Shown piece after piece: positions 1 through 11,852 of a stretch of DNA of 64,000 bases. Every line of letters starts with the position of its first letter. The stretch's first letter is position 1. Source of the DNA: Gnetum montanum (Eukaryota; Streptophyta; Gnetopsida; Gnetales; Gnetaceae); NCBI GenBank assembly GCA_015680685.1, contig MNCI01005370.1:520054-584053 (forward strand). Direction: 5' to 3'. Under the pieces are notes generated by a model. It was not told the origin of the DNA, did not search any database, and saw only the letters and a program-made list of their open reading frames with translations. A program made the translations under genes and the position numbers.

Positions 1-3000
1 GGGGGGGTATCCTTGGGATCGTATACCCTTATGACCTATTAGCTATATCCATTTTCAATGAAGTTAAATCACAACAAAGTCAACTAGATCAATGAAATTC
101 TCAAAAATATGGTTTTAACTTTTTTACTATTTTTAGTAAAAAAATGTAATAAGTGGGATTATCCACTAACATAGTTGGCTAAAAATGAAAAGGTAATGGG
201 AAACTGCTATTGTGAAATATTATGTAGTAGATGATCTTATACTGTGTAGTAGACAATGCAATTCCCAACCAACTATGCTGAGTGGTGAGAATGGAAAAAA
301 ATGGTTTTTTCCAATAACAAAATTGGGCTTTCCAAATGGAATTGGATTTTCCAAATGAAAATTGAATCCTAGAATGGAAAATGACTTTCAAAATGGAATA
401 GGACTTCTGAAATGAAAATAGGCTTTTGAAATGGAATTGGTTTTAGATTTGGACTACACTATTCCAAGGAATCCAAAGACTTGCTATGAAAATACAACAA
501 AAGCACCTAACTTACTAATCACAATTATGTTGGGCTATTTGGAAGAGGGTTTGGAGAAACAAATGTTGGTCTTAATGGAATATGTTTGTAGGTTCCAAAA
601 TGTGAAAACATAAAAGATTTGGTCTTCAAAAAAAACTAGAAAAGTGTTTATGACTAAGAAATTGGATGGAGGCCCTCCTTCTAGTGCTAGAAAATTTTTG
701 GACCTAGAAAATTTAGTTGTTTGATTGGAAACTAAAATATCCTAGGCACCAGAATAGTTTTAGCCTTGAATCCCAAGGGTCTCTTGAAATGAGAGTCAAG
801 GCACCCTAGACAATTTGGTTGATCACCCAACAACTTATGGAAGTGTATAATGAAAACATAAACAAAATCATAAATGAAAACGAAGATGTATAGGTAAATG
901 AAAATGAAAACATAAATAGAAATGGAATTGTAGATCTAGAATGGAAAAGACATAGAAATGAAAATGTCAATTTAAATTTACACAACAATGAACTATGACT
1001 TTATTAAAATGGAAAATAAAGTGGTAGGTGAAACACACCAAAACTTCATGTTGCAAATTGTAACCTTCATTTGCCAACTTGGGGCAAGACTTTATTGTAA
1101 ATGTAGGATTTGTAGTCCATGAACTACAATCTTGCATACTTCAGCTTTTGAGGATGAAAAATGCTTCAAAATTTGATCTTGACTAACTTCCCAAGTGGAA
1201 AAAGGTACCTCATGTCTATATTTAGGCTTAAGAAGGCTAAAAATGCCTTGGAAATGGCCAAAATTAGCATTTTCATGAGTTTTTGTAGGGGTATAGCCTT
1301 AGCTACATTGGATCCATCTACCCTCACTTGTAGATAAACTAAAAGTTATTTTCCATTTCCAACCAAGCATAGCCACCATAAAACCTAGCATAAATGTAGT
1401 GTTGGAACTTTTGGAATTTTTCATTTTTGAATTGTTGGAATTTTCCATTTTTGGAATTGGTGACATTTTCCTTTATGGAATTGGTGGAATTTTCCAATTC
1501 CAATTCCATTTTCATTTTTCCAATAGTGGCTAGTGTAGTCATCCCAAGTCTTCAATAGTTGTAGCATGACCAACATAGAAAGCATTTTCCATGGTTTCTA
1601 GTAGTTTCCATAGTTGTTAACATTTTCCAACAACTTTAGCATAGTCTAGACAAGCCAACCTATTTGGGATGGTGTTAGCGTAGTCACAAAAGTCCATTTA
1701 CTATTTATAGTAAATAGATGGGTTTTAGTGGTTGTAGTGTATTCCAAAATTATTATAAATGGTAACTACATTAAGAATTGTAACCACTATAACCTATAAA
1801 TTGACATCAATCTATCAATAATCATGACAATTATGTGTAAAGCCAAAATAAGCAATTCCAACCCTATAAAACCTAAATGTAAACACATTATTCTAGTTCA
1901 ACAACTTTGAGAGAAAACAACAATAACATTTGGCATTTTCTGTAACCCAAAGGGCCTTATGACATTGCAACCCCTTTGGCAGCAAAAACTAGTAGCTACG
2001 TTGGGCACAGTGACTCCCACATAATACCATTGCACCAAAGTTGGAAAACCAAGCCATGACCATAATTGCTGATCCTATGTAAACCTATGTGGAGTTGCTG
2101 GAAACTAGAGTTAGCAAGAATTCAAATCATGGAGTTGATGCATAACATAGCCTACAAGTTCCAACAAACTTCAAACTTTCTCAAGAAACTTCTTGTTTAC
2201 TTAGCACAAAATTTGTACATTTGGAAGCTACAACTTTCTTTCCCATTGCAATAAAGTAGTAGTTCATTATTGTGTAGATTTGATTTTACATTTCCATTTC
2301 TATGTCTTTTTAAATTCTAGATTTGCAATTTCATTTCCATTTACATTTACACCTTCATTTTCATTTATGTTTCCATTTATGTGGCCATTTTACACTTTTG
2401 TAAGTCCTTGAGTGATCAGCTAGATTGTCTAGGGTGCCTTGAATTCCATCTTCTATAGGCCTTTGGGATTTGAGGAATAAACTATTCTAGCACTTGGATA
2501 TTTCAATTTCCATTCTAGCAATTAAGTTTTCAAAGTCTAATAGTTTTCGGGTACTAGAAGGAGGGCATCTACCCAGATTCTTGTCTATAAACCTTTTTCA
2601 ATCTTTCCCCAATACCAAATCTATTCCATTTTCCAACTCTAAAACTTGCCAACATATTTTATTAAGATTAATCCCATAGCATAGTTTTGGTAATTAGGTT
2701 GGGTTTTTTGTTGTAATTTCATAGCATTTGTTGGTATTGTTCAAACCATTCTAGTTAACCCATTTTCAAATTTAAAACATTTTCCATTCCAAAAGAAAGT
2801 TTTCATTTCGAAAACTCTATTCCATTTTAGAAACTCTATTCTATTCCATAACCTAGGTTCCATCCAAATTTCTTTTTTCATTCTAGGAACCATTTTTCAA
2901 TTTGAAAACATTTCCCATTCCAAAAGCCCTTTTCTATTTCAAAACCTAGTTTTTTTTTGGGAAAAACAAGTTCCATTGGGAAACCTAATTTCATTGTTGG

Positions 3001-3309
3001 GAAAGCCTCTTTTTTCCATTTTCATCACTCAATGTAGTTCGTTGAAAATTTTCCTGTACACTACATAGTACACAAATTTATACTATGTAGTATTTCATAG
3101 TAGTAGTTTCCCACTACCTTTCCATTCTTGGTCAACTATGTTAGTGGATTATCCTACTTATTCCATGTTTGCTAAAGATAGTAAAGGAAAGCTAAAACTA
3201 CATTTTTAACATGTCATTTAGCTAGTTGACCATGTTGCCCTTTAACTTCAATGAGATAGCTACTAGCCAATAGGCCATGAGGATCTATGACCCCAAAGTC
3301 CCTACTATA
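1..3309. repeat. Large inverted repeat (about 1-kb arms) around an LTR-like core
   Basis: Arm 1 (about 1-1012) reads as the reverse complement of arm 2 (about 2242-3309), with a unique core of about 1.2 kb between them. Anchors: the words around 788-814 pair with 2424-2444, 979-994 pairs with 2261-2276, and 61-68 pairs with 3241-3248. The drift of these pairings shows indels of some 70 bp, so the palindrome is old. The core and the start of arm 2 (about 1400-2540) recur at 39245-40475, and 1020-2060 recurs inverted at 40630-41560, so this is the LTR-like part of the Tat/Ogre-like family. I infer that it is the 5' LTR of the element whose gag follows, and that arm 1 is a second, oppositely oriented piece. 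Exact LTR ends were not resolved. Confidence 0.7.
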
Positions 3310-3429
3310 GATAAGTTTAGACAATCCTTTAGGCTTAAGGTGTAAAGTATTGATTTTTATTCATAAAAGAAGATGACTATAACTTCATTTGTGCCAAGAT
3401 TCAAGCTAGCATGTTGATTCCAAGGATGG

Positions 3430-5330
3430 AAGTAGAGGCCAAAATGGAGTAATAACTCATACATTGAGATGGAAAGGAGTAGATTCCTTCCCCATATAAT
3501 AAAATACCCCTAATAGAATCCTACACTCGCATCTTGTCTCAACTAATTGAGATGGATGTAGAGGATGAAAAGACAGCTTGGATGAGCAAAAAGAGGAGGA
3601 AAATGAGTTTGGGATGGAGGCTAGACATGAAAACATCATAGGTGGGCTTTTCTAACAAGAGACTCCTAAAGCCACCTTAGGTTCCTTAGCCCTCCTCACC
3701 TCTTTCATGAGGTATGTCTATCAACCTTCATCTTCCCCTTACCTGACCATGTTTGGACCAATGCCCATTATAGCCACACACTAAGCACAATCAGTGCTGC
3801 AAACAACAACCTTTCTCATCACCATGCCTTTCACCATCCAACCTTAATATGTATAGAGATCATTGGTGGTTGTTATCAACACTAATTCCTTACCTACCTA
3901 GATGGGATCCACCATGGAATCTCAAGCAACCTAGTGTTCATACATCCCATTTATTCCATTAGTACCATAGATACTAGCACAAACATCTTTCTCATTGTTC
4001 AACCCACCTACCACTATGATTACACAACCTCTCCCCTTGGTTCCACAACCAATAGTAAGGCCATAGGCCTTCTAACAGATGCCACAACCTTTTATGTAGA
4101 TCCACAACTAATAAGGGCATCCCAAGGCCTAGGTCAAGCCTTTCAAATGATCCAGGATCTAACTAAAGAGTTAAAGATGCTTAAAGTCTCTACATCCTAG
4201 AATATTAAGATTATGAACTTTTATCAAGATCATCCAATCAATCATATGGTCCCACCTCTAACTCTTCCACTTGGTATCCTCCTATCGTAGTTTACAAAGT
4301 ATAATGTTGAAGGTAACTCAAACACTCCTCTCATAAACTTCTACTCTAAGTGCTTGTTACTGCAAGCTTGGCATCATATAATTATGATGATCTTCCATAT
4401 GTTCCTTATGAGGAAGGTCCTTTCCTAGTACCATGCCTTGTTAAGAGGATTCATATCATCTTTGGAAGACTTGATTTCATAATTCATTAACTACTTCAAG
4501 TATAACTTAAAGCTTGATAGCATCCTTCATTAGCTGATGAAGGTTAAGAAAGGATTCCTCAAACCTATGCAAAGGTTCATCCAATAATGGAATTCTTTAC
4601 TAAATGAAATATCAAAACTATTAGCTGAAATGCATCTCTTAGCTATCTTCAAGGGGACAATTAACAATTTGATCAAGTTAAAGTTGTACTACCTAGATTT
4701 GTAGTCACTAAGTCAAGTCTTCTTCTAGAACAAAAACATATAGGATGTCATAGAGGCTAGCCATAACCCTACCTATGTTGCATATAAATACCAACACCCA
4801 TGAAAGGATAAGAAGAGAGCAAGGCAAAAAAACATGGTGGTGGCCATTGTAGGCAAGGAAAACAAAACAATAACATAGGGGTTAAGAAAAAACAAATCCA
4901 AGGTCCTTACTAACAATAGTGACAACCAACTATCAACATTTGTGACGACTACATTGATTGTTTTAAGATCCAACTTTAAGGAAAAAGACCAAACCATATT
5001 ATCTAGGCTACCTTTGAAACCATTTAAACTCTTAGAACAACTATTGAAGAGTGTGAGGATACAATACAAGAAGATGATCAAAAATGCCCAAAAGAGGGAT
5101 GAGAGGCTATGTGAAATAGCCAAAGATCCCACTTGAGCAACCTAGGATGATCCTTAGGTGTCTAAGTATTTTAAGATAGATTTCCACTATCATCAATTGC
5201 CTGGTCATGATATTGATTTTTTCCTTATGCTAAAAGATGACCTACAAAAGATGATATATATGGATGAGTTGGTACTTGATGCTTCTAACCCAATTTAGTC
5301 TCAAATCAGTCGATGCATGTGTACAAAGAT
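3430..5330 (+). pseudogene. gag: gag of Tat/Ogre-like gypsy retrotransposon, decayed
   Basis: The translation shows a low-complexity Pro/Thr/Gln-rich N-terminal part (about 3550-4100), a short helix-like stretch with GLGQAFQMIQDLTKEL (about 4120-4180), then a retrotransposon gag domain (about 4290-4790; KYNVEGN, a YHALLRGFISSLEDLISFI-like segment and a LAIFKGTINNL-like segment) and a region like the Tat gag tail with FHYHQLPGHD (about 5180). That last motif matches the CxYHxxxGHxxxxC region of Tat gag with its cysteines lost. From about 4050 the coding frame is the same as that of the protease further on, interrupted only by stop codons, mostly where Gln or Trp is expected. The product would be the capsid protein of the element. 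Start not determined. Non-functional. Confidence 0.75.
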
Positions 5331-5979
5331 CTTCTAAATGCTAATAAAAATAAGTATACCATAGCAACATTCAATATTAACCATGGCCCAAGGCCTATGA
5401 AAGAATCCTTCATGATCTAGGTGCCTCCTCACAATGAAAGGGGTCCTTTTACTTCTAGTAGCTCAAGGCATTCCTTTGTTGTAAGGGTTCTATTACTAAT
5501 GCCCCCCAAGGAACCTTTTTTAATCAAAGTACCTTTCCCTTCAACTACAACTAATTCCACACATACAACCAAACAATGATCCCTTGTAGTGGCTAATGTA
5601 ATGGGATCTTCCTTTCACATAATTAAGAACAACCAAAAGACCTCAACCAAGCAAAGGAAGAAGCCTACACAAAAGCCCAACAAAAAAAATGACAAGAAAG
5701 CCAAGGGATAAAAGGAAGTGGATCCACTAAAGCCCACTCCCATATCATCTATGCCCATAACCTCAACTACCCAAGCTGCTTTAGCTAATATACTATGAAA
5801 GACACTAAGCCCCAAGAGAAAGGAAAGAGGTAAGGCCACAACAACCTAAACATGAAGTTTTCATTTTTGGGCGCATAGAGGAAGTCCAGAAAAAAAAGAC
5901 TAAAAAATCAACAACCAACAATAACGACTTCCTAAATGTAATGGAATAGGTCAACTAGTCTCTGAAGCTAAAAAATACA

Positions 5980-6880
5980 ACCTTGAGCCTAGTCATGAAT
6001 TCTACTACACATCATGAAGCACTAGTTAAGATGTTGACCTTCATCCTCATTAGTGAGGACATCCCCACTAATGAAAATTTCATTCATATAGTGATGGTTT
6101 CTTCTTCACTGAAGGAAGCAAGATGAAAATCATTAGTGTTTTACAATAGTGAAATCAAGACAAAGCCCAAAAATACCAAGGTAACCAAGGTATCCCTCTT
6201 TATAAAGATATGGATTGGAAAATATAAAGTTCATAGGATTCATGTTGATGATAGAGTAGTGACAAACATTATATCTTATACCATCAGTAAGCATTTGGGC
6301 CTAATAGAGCAAATGAAATACATGATGACTTCAACCCTTAAATCCTTTAATGGATCATTGGTTACTATCAAAGGCTTTATCTCTCTAGATTTTGTGGCAT
6401 GGGAACAATTCCCCATAATGGAAAACTTCTTGGTGGTAGAGGAAACACTAGGATTCAACCTTATACTAGGAAGGCCTTATTTAGATTAATGAAGAGATGT
6501 GTCTTCACCTATCTGCTAAGAAATTCACCTATCTTATGAGTAAGATGAAATAATCATCTATGGCAATAGTGTGGTCACCTTAGTGGTTAACAATGTTGAC
6601 GTAGAATAGTGATCCGAAGTGGATTTTCAAGAAGGAACTCCTATTGTTAGCCAAAAAATTGAAGAGACCAAGATGGAAAAAGAGGCCAAGATAAAGAATA
6701 ATGAATCCATTAATGCACTGTGGGGAGAGCTCCCATTTGACATCATCAGTAAAGGAAATAAGGAACACAAGCTTGTGGAACATAAACCATATATTTTTCC
6801 TAACCTCTCAAACATTAGGAAACATGTACACAAATGATGTATACCCTTAGTCATCCTACCTCATGCACCTATGACCATGT
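5980..6880 (+). pseudogene. Retropepsin region of Tat/Ogre-like element
   Basis: The segment starting near 5995 reads HHEALVKMLTFILISEDI, the pre-protease region that in Ogre-type polyproteins precedes the aspartic protease. It is followed at 6136-6489 by a retropepsin-like domain: the active-site position reads VDDRVVTNI where D-N/T-G-S/A is expected, so the catalytic triad is partly lost, and the C-terminal LILGRPYLD motif is well kept. The same frame runs on to about 6837 with a hydrophilic, Lys/Glu-rich tail (6619-6837) as in Ogre. A GT at 6879-6880 is a possible splice donor, because Ogre elements are known to have an intron between PR and RT; this donor is only a guess. The RT of the same element is found only at 31.1 kb. 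Confidence 0.7.
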
Positions 6881-7500
6881 AACCTTTTAGCCTAGTTTAC
6901 ATTTTTACCTTTGCTTTATGTTGAAATTAAATTTTCTTATAACTTAGAGTTTACTTTGGTTTTGCATTTTTACTTTTTAAGAATTTTCTTTTCTTTTTAT
7001 TAAAAAAATGTTATAAATATTTTAAAACTTAAAAAAATCCATAAACATTTTTATGTTTTCCTTTATCACATAGCTTGCTAAGGCCTCGCTAATGCCTTAA
7101 ATTAACAGAAACATGAGGGCCTTTTATGGCCTAAAACTAGCAAATATTGTATAGCTCGACCTGGCCTTAAATTGGTAAGGAACCATTTAACTTATTTCTA
7201 TTTTACTTTATAGCCTTATTACGTAGCCACCTTAACCTTTTATTGCACTATAATTAAGATAGCCAAAGTAGCCTTAAAACCATAATTACAACATAAAATT
7301 ATAATAAAACCATAATGCTAAAATAATATAACCAAAACTAAATATTAAACTTAAAATGTTTACAACAAGATAGCCATGGCCACATGGTGGTGTAAAATTG
7401 TTTAAATAAAAAATAATGAAACCATTCACAATTGAATATTTGGATAACATTAGCCATATTAACATCAAAATTAACATCAAACATCATCAATAAGAACAAC
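6881..7500. other. AT-rich non-coding start of the PR-RT interval
   Basis: No coding signal. At 7070-7250 the stretch repeats the words GGCCTTAAAT and GCCTTA next to GCAAA/TAGCAA, a texture found again at 30820-30900 just before the RT part of the same element. I take both as pieces of the non-coding interval between PR and RT. Nothing else is recognised. Confidence 0.4.
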
Positions 7501-7597
7501 TAAAAATAGATGGTGGGTGATGCTAAGGGACAATTGGAGGATTAGGTGGAGGGTCATTTCCACCCTCACTACTGGGGCAACTAGTATCACTAGGTGC

Positions 7598-7684
7598 CTA
7601 TAACATGACAATACAAGGACAATTAGTAATCAACAAACAACTTAAAGGATGAAATAAACCATAGGAAAACTAAAATAAACATAC
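7598..7684 (-). other. Likely spliceosomal intron in the opposite-strand gene
   Basis: On the - strand the upstream exon ends CTCTCAG at 7685, the intron starts GTATGTTTATTTTAG at 7684 and ends ATGTTATAG at 7598, and the next exon continues into the Pro-rich C-terminus. The 87-bp length, AT-richness and both consensus borders fit a small plant intron, and the protein reading changes from an acidic region to the PPPNPP tail at this point. Confidence 0.6.
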
Positions 7685-8476
7685 CTGAGAGGGTTCTAGA
7701 GCTACATGTTTTGTTGGAAAAGTTTGAAGACAAATCTCTAAATGGTGGAGGAGCTTGTCTTTAGTCATGTTGGCCTAATCTATGTTACCAAGGTTAACAT
7801 TAGTAAGGATGTTGTTCTCATTGACATCGCTCCATGTAGGGGGCTCATGTGATAAGGTGGCAGTGGTGGTGGTTACCTCCCCTGAAGTAGTAGTCATGTG
7901 ATGAATAGGAGAGTTAGCCAAAACCATACTATTTGCAAATAACTTGAAGACACCCTCTACATTGATCCCCTTCATAAAAAATTCTACTTGAGTCCATTCC
8001 ATAGACTCATCTTATAGCCACTTGAGGTAAGCATCCCTCTCGACCTTGTATTACCTCTTATGATCCTTTTACAATCAGCTCCACTCAAGGACCCAAGTGT
8101 AATATTCCTTCCATTTGCTAGCCTACTAATTTATCAGATCAATTTTTTGCTTCTATTCCACTACCTCCTAAGCAAGGGCAACCTTTCCATGAATAGCATT
8201 CCAATAGCAAGCCCAAGTTATCTTCTTGGTTCGTAAGAAGTTCCTCTTGGTCACCAGGGCCTCCAGGAACTCTTTGCAATCCTTAAGATCTTTTACCTCC
8301 TTTATTAGTTGCTTGTTCTTTCTCCTTAGCACCACAACTTGTTCTCATAAGAACTTGCTGAAGTGCTTGCATTCCCACAAAGATTTTGCACATGAGAGTG
8401 CACATGAAGTGACACCCTCATATAACTTATGTGGGACATTCTTTACATCAAGAAGTAAAGCAAGTAGCATATCAAT

Positions 8477-8738
8477 CTTTACAACCTGATTTGGATCTCA
8501 TATCAACTTAGTCACTATAAATGACAATAAAAAAAATAAAACTAGACATGTAAGACTAGTTAAAAAATTAAAAATGGAAAATAAAAAAAATTACATAACC
8601 TTGAAAATCTTTACAACCTGATTTGGATCTCATATCAACTTAGTCACTGTAAATGACAATAAAAAGAACAAAATTAGACATGTAAGACTAGTTAAAAATT
8701 AAAAATGGAAAATAAAAAAAATTACATAACCTTGAAAA
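8477..8738. repeat. 132-bp near-perfect tandem duplication
   Basis: Copy 1 starts at 8477 and copy 2 at 8609, both with CTTTACAACCTGATTTGG. They differ at only a few positions and a 1-bp A-tract change, much less than other repeats here. On the - strand each copy contains the sequence CCAAATCAG/GTTGTAAAG, which looks like the 3' splice site of the exon encoding the coiled coil, so the duplication doubles that acceptor. Confidence 0.85.
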
Positions 8739-9250
8739 ATAAAGTAAAAACCAAGAACATGTAAACAACAAAGGAAAACTAAGTTAGAACTCTCACCAAC
8801 TTCTAGAGCTATCTAGTGCAACTGGCTAATCATAACTTCAACTACACCTTGCATGACTTAATCTTATTAGGGGGTATTCACCCATGGTTACATGTATAAG
8901 GTGGAAGTGAAAGCATCAACTTGAGGCTTTAGAGATATAACAAGCATAATAAGGAATCAATAACTGATGACCAAAGCCAAAAATAAAAATAATATCATAT
9001 AAAACCAAAAACTATAATTACCTAATATACCCTCTAGTATGACAGTAGGAGGTTCACCTAGTTGTGAATCCCTAAATAAGGCATTGAAGTTATCCAATTG
9101 AGGATGGGATAGACCCTCATCCTCATGATGCTATAATGCTTCCTCCTCTTGATGCCTTCTTTCTACCTTAGTTGCTTCCTCCTCTTGTCACCTTCATTCT
9201 ACCTCAACTACTGTTGCTACTATGGTAGCCTCTTACTTTCTGTTGCTTAC

Positions 9251-9366
9251 CTACAACACCAACAACTACAAAAGTAGAAAAAATTAACACATTTTTCCAA
9301 CATTTCCAAAACCATAACTTAAAATTAACTTCAAAATAGAAAAATAGTAAAACAAATAGAACATAC
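9251..9366 (-). other. Likely spliceosomal intron in the opposite-strand gene
   Basis: On the - strand the donor reads AAAG/GTATGTTC at 9366 and the acceptor GTTGGTGTTGTAG/G at 9251. The downstream exon (9022-9250) has an open Glu-rich reading except for transitions to stop, and ends at its own donor, TTAG/GTAATTATAG, at 9021. A further donor, GTTG/GTGAGAGTTC, is at 8796. The repeated occurrence of such borders on one strand supports true splicing of an ancestral gene. Confidence 0.6.
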
Positions 9367-11459
9367 CTTTGAGCCCATCATGCACCTGGCCTCCACTTTA
9401 AGACCTCCTCTACAATTGGTGTTATCTAATCAACTAAAGGTCTCTTAAGTTTTGTTCTAGCTAAATCCTTAGCTTTGGCAAGTAACTTTTTAGCCTTTCC
9501 CACATTCCCTTATTCAACATGGGGCTTCCTCCCTATGTTGTTAAGGGATGCACAACATTTTTCACCAAAGCCTTTGATGATGATGAATAGTGATTCATCC
9601 ACACCCTTTGGTGGATCTTGGGCATGTGTGGTCTAAATGAGGTGCCTTATCAAAGCTTTAATGATTTGGGATGGGTTCTAAGTCACCCATCACCCATCAT
9701 TCTTCACTATAAGGAACTCCACAAATATTCATAGATAAGCTACAAAGACTACAAATGCACATGGCACTTCATTGTAAGACTTTCTTGGAGCTTTAGGATT
9801 TTTCTTTGTAGTATAGAAACTAAATGAGAAGCCTAATTTAATTGAAAGCCCTTGATTAGGACCTTCTTCATGGTTCATTTTTGGTCAACATCCATTATCT
9901 TCCCTTGCGAAATCAACCTAGGAAATGCACGAGATTAGAATAGGTGATACATCTCTCTAACCTTTAAAACTTGGAACTAGCTTAGAGGGAATCCTTTATA
10001 GCCACAATGAGTGTTTAACCACTCCAAAACTTCCTCCCGGTGATCCACTTACTTCCTTGCTTTGATGGTAATCATTGTACCCTCATTGGAAACACCAGGA
10101 GGTCAAAGAAGGTGGATTCATTAACATTCAATATTATAGTCAAACTGTGAACATGAGTGGCAAACCTCTTGATTCCTTTGCTAAAGGAGTCAATGATGTT
10201 AAACATTTCTATAGTATAAATGATAGGGCCTAGGACCATGAAGATGTTAAGCAAGCTTGTGTGAACAATCCTTCCCTAAAGAGCCTCAAATGCATGACTA
10301 GCCAACCAATATTGGATAGGTTTCAGGTCATCAAACTTGAGGATCAATGTCTCCTTAACATGTACTAAAGTAATTATAGTCATTTTAGCTGATGTCACAA
10401 CTTCTATATCATAATAAAAATGGTCTATTACTCTTGACATAGGTGCATCATGTAGGACAAAACATGATAAATATAGCCAAGTTGAAGAAAAATAGTGTAT
10501 CCATTCAAACAACCAAGGCCCAAATAACTCAATTACAAAAGATAGCCAAAAGAAAAAAACCAATACACTTAGTTTGCCTATAGGACAAGGGCATCCTTGG
10601 AGCTCTGGAAGATGAATTTGCTTCTACATCATGAGATGGGTTTTCCCATCCAATATGAATAATCCCATTTCCTAAATAGCTTTTGTAGGCCTTAGGATGA
10701 TGTTTGATGTAATTATGAAACTCATCCTTCAATTGGTCCATCACCTCAATCCTTATTATTGGGCTTTTGATGAATACCCCTACTATTGTTTAGGCCAAGG
10801 GTAAAAGGTTGTCATCATTGATCATTTACCCTATACTTGTAGGTAAGTGAAACAAAAAAAATTTATTACAACTTCATAACAAAAGAAAAATAAACTATAA
10901 GCTATAAAAAAAATTATAATAATTACACATACACTTCTATATGGTAGATAGTCCTAGGGAATTTTGGAACAAGGTATGCATGTGATGGCCTACTAGCAAT
11001 GTGTTGTTCATGTGGTACTACCTGAACTTGGGCATCTCCCAAATTTTTGTATTTACAAGTGCCCACAGTGGTTGTGTCATCATGTGCTTTTTCCTCTACA
11101 TGAACCTCAAGATCATCAACTAGGAACTTAATGGTCATGCTAGAGGAGCGAGACATAATGATCTCAATAATGACCATTGCTTTTCAAAAGCTAAGTGTAA
11201 CCAAATCATCACACTAAAGTTTTGAAGCAGATAGATCAGGAACTCCCTTACTCCTAGATTGATCCATAGTGAATGATTTTTTTGCTCCATGTTAAGGGAT
11301 GGAGTGTTGAGACTAGGAACATGAATGTAGCATAAGACACCCACCAACTCTATAACAACTAGGATGGACTTCTAGAAGGCCTTGTACCATCCAACACATA
11401 ACCATTATAACCTTGTAGAATAAAATTAAAAGTTAATAATTTTAAAATATAAAAAATAT

Positions 11460-11847
11460 TATAATTACCATGCCAACCTTTTCAACATTTATAACACTCT
11501 AACATGGAAGCAACACTTAGGCAAAAAACCAAATGAAACAATTCACACTTAATGAAAATGATAGTTTACAACTTTTTATAACTAAAAGCATGGAATTGAT
11601 AGTTTGGAACCAAAAAATAAAAGTGATAGTGTAGAAATAAAATTCCAATTTCTAAGATTAATTCCATACTTAGAAAAATTTCAAAACACAACCTAGGCTA
11701 GTAACCAAAATTGCACAAATTTCAACAACATTAGAACTATAGAGGACGACCATAGTAAACAATAGAGATAAATCATCAAAAATTTTTAATTTAATCCAAA
11801 TCACCTCTAAGCCCTTTCCAACATCTTACCGAATCCCTAGGATCATG
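11460..11847. repeat. AT-rich degenerate tandem array, left part
   Basis: No coding signal. Short words such as AAAAGTGATAG and AATTGATAGTTTGGAA recur, as in the array continuing at 13516 on the other side of a solo LTR. I infer that both were one array before the insertion. Confidence 0.4.
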
Positions 11848-11852
11848 GGATG

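Larger units (their letters stand above)
7500..11400 (-). pseudogene. Intron-containing opposite-strand gene inside the Tat/Ogre-like element (unknown function)
   Basis: I do not recognise the protein family. Read on the - strand from about 11347 down, conceptual exons give: an N-terminal part with a charged segment (10923-11177, SRSSSMTIKFLVDDLEVHVEE); a long middle exon (about 10750-9367), with the stretches VNVIDSF-like, LTIILNVNESTFFDLLVFP and a helix-rich part ending near the GAW-AQR junction; a Glu-rich exon (9022-9250, repeated ERRHQEEEA); a coiled-coil exon (about 8480-7990, LRRKNKQLIKEVKDLKDCKEFLEALVTKRN); and a C-terminal exon ending in DPPPNPPIVP and a stop at about 7528. Several exon-intron junctions carry GT-AG signals. 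Stops and frameshifts make it a pseudogene. The middle exon has a clear paralogue at 55430-56580 in the second element copy, also opposite to the element's own genes. It resembles the antisense ORFs known from some Tat elements in position only. Confidence 0.6.
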
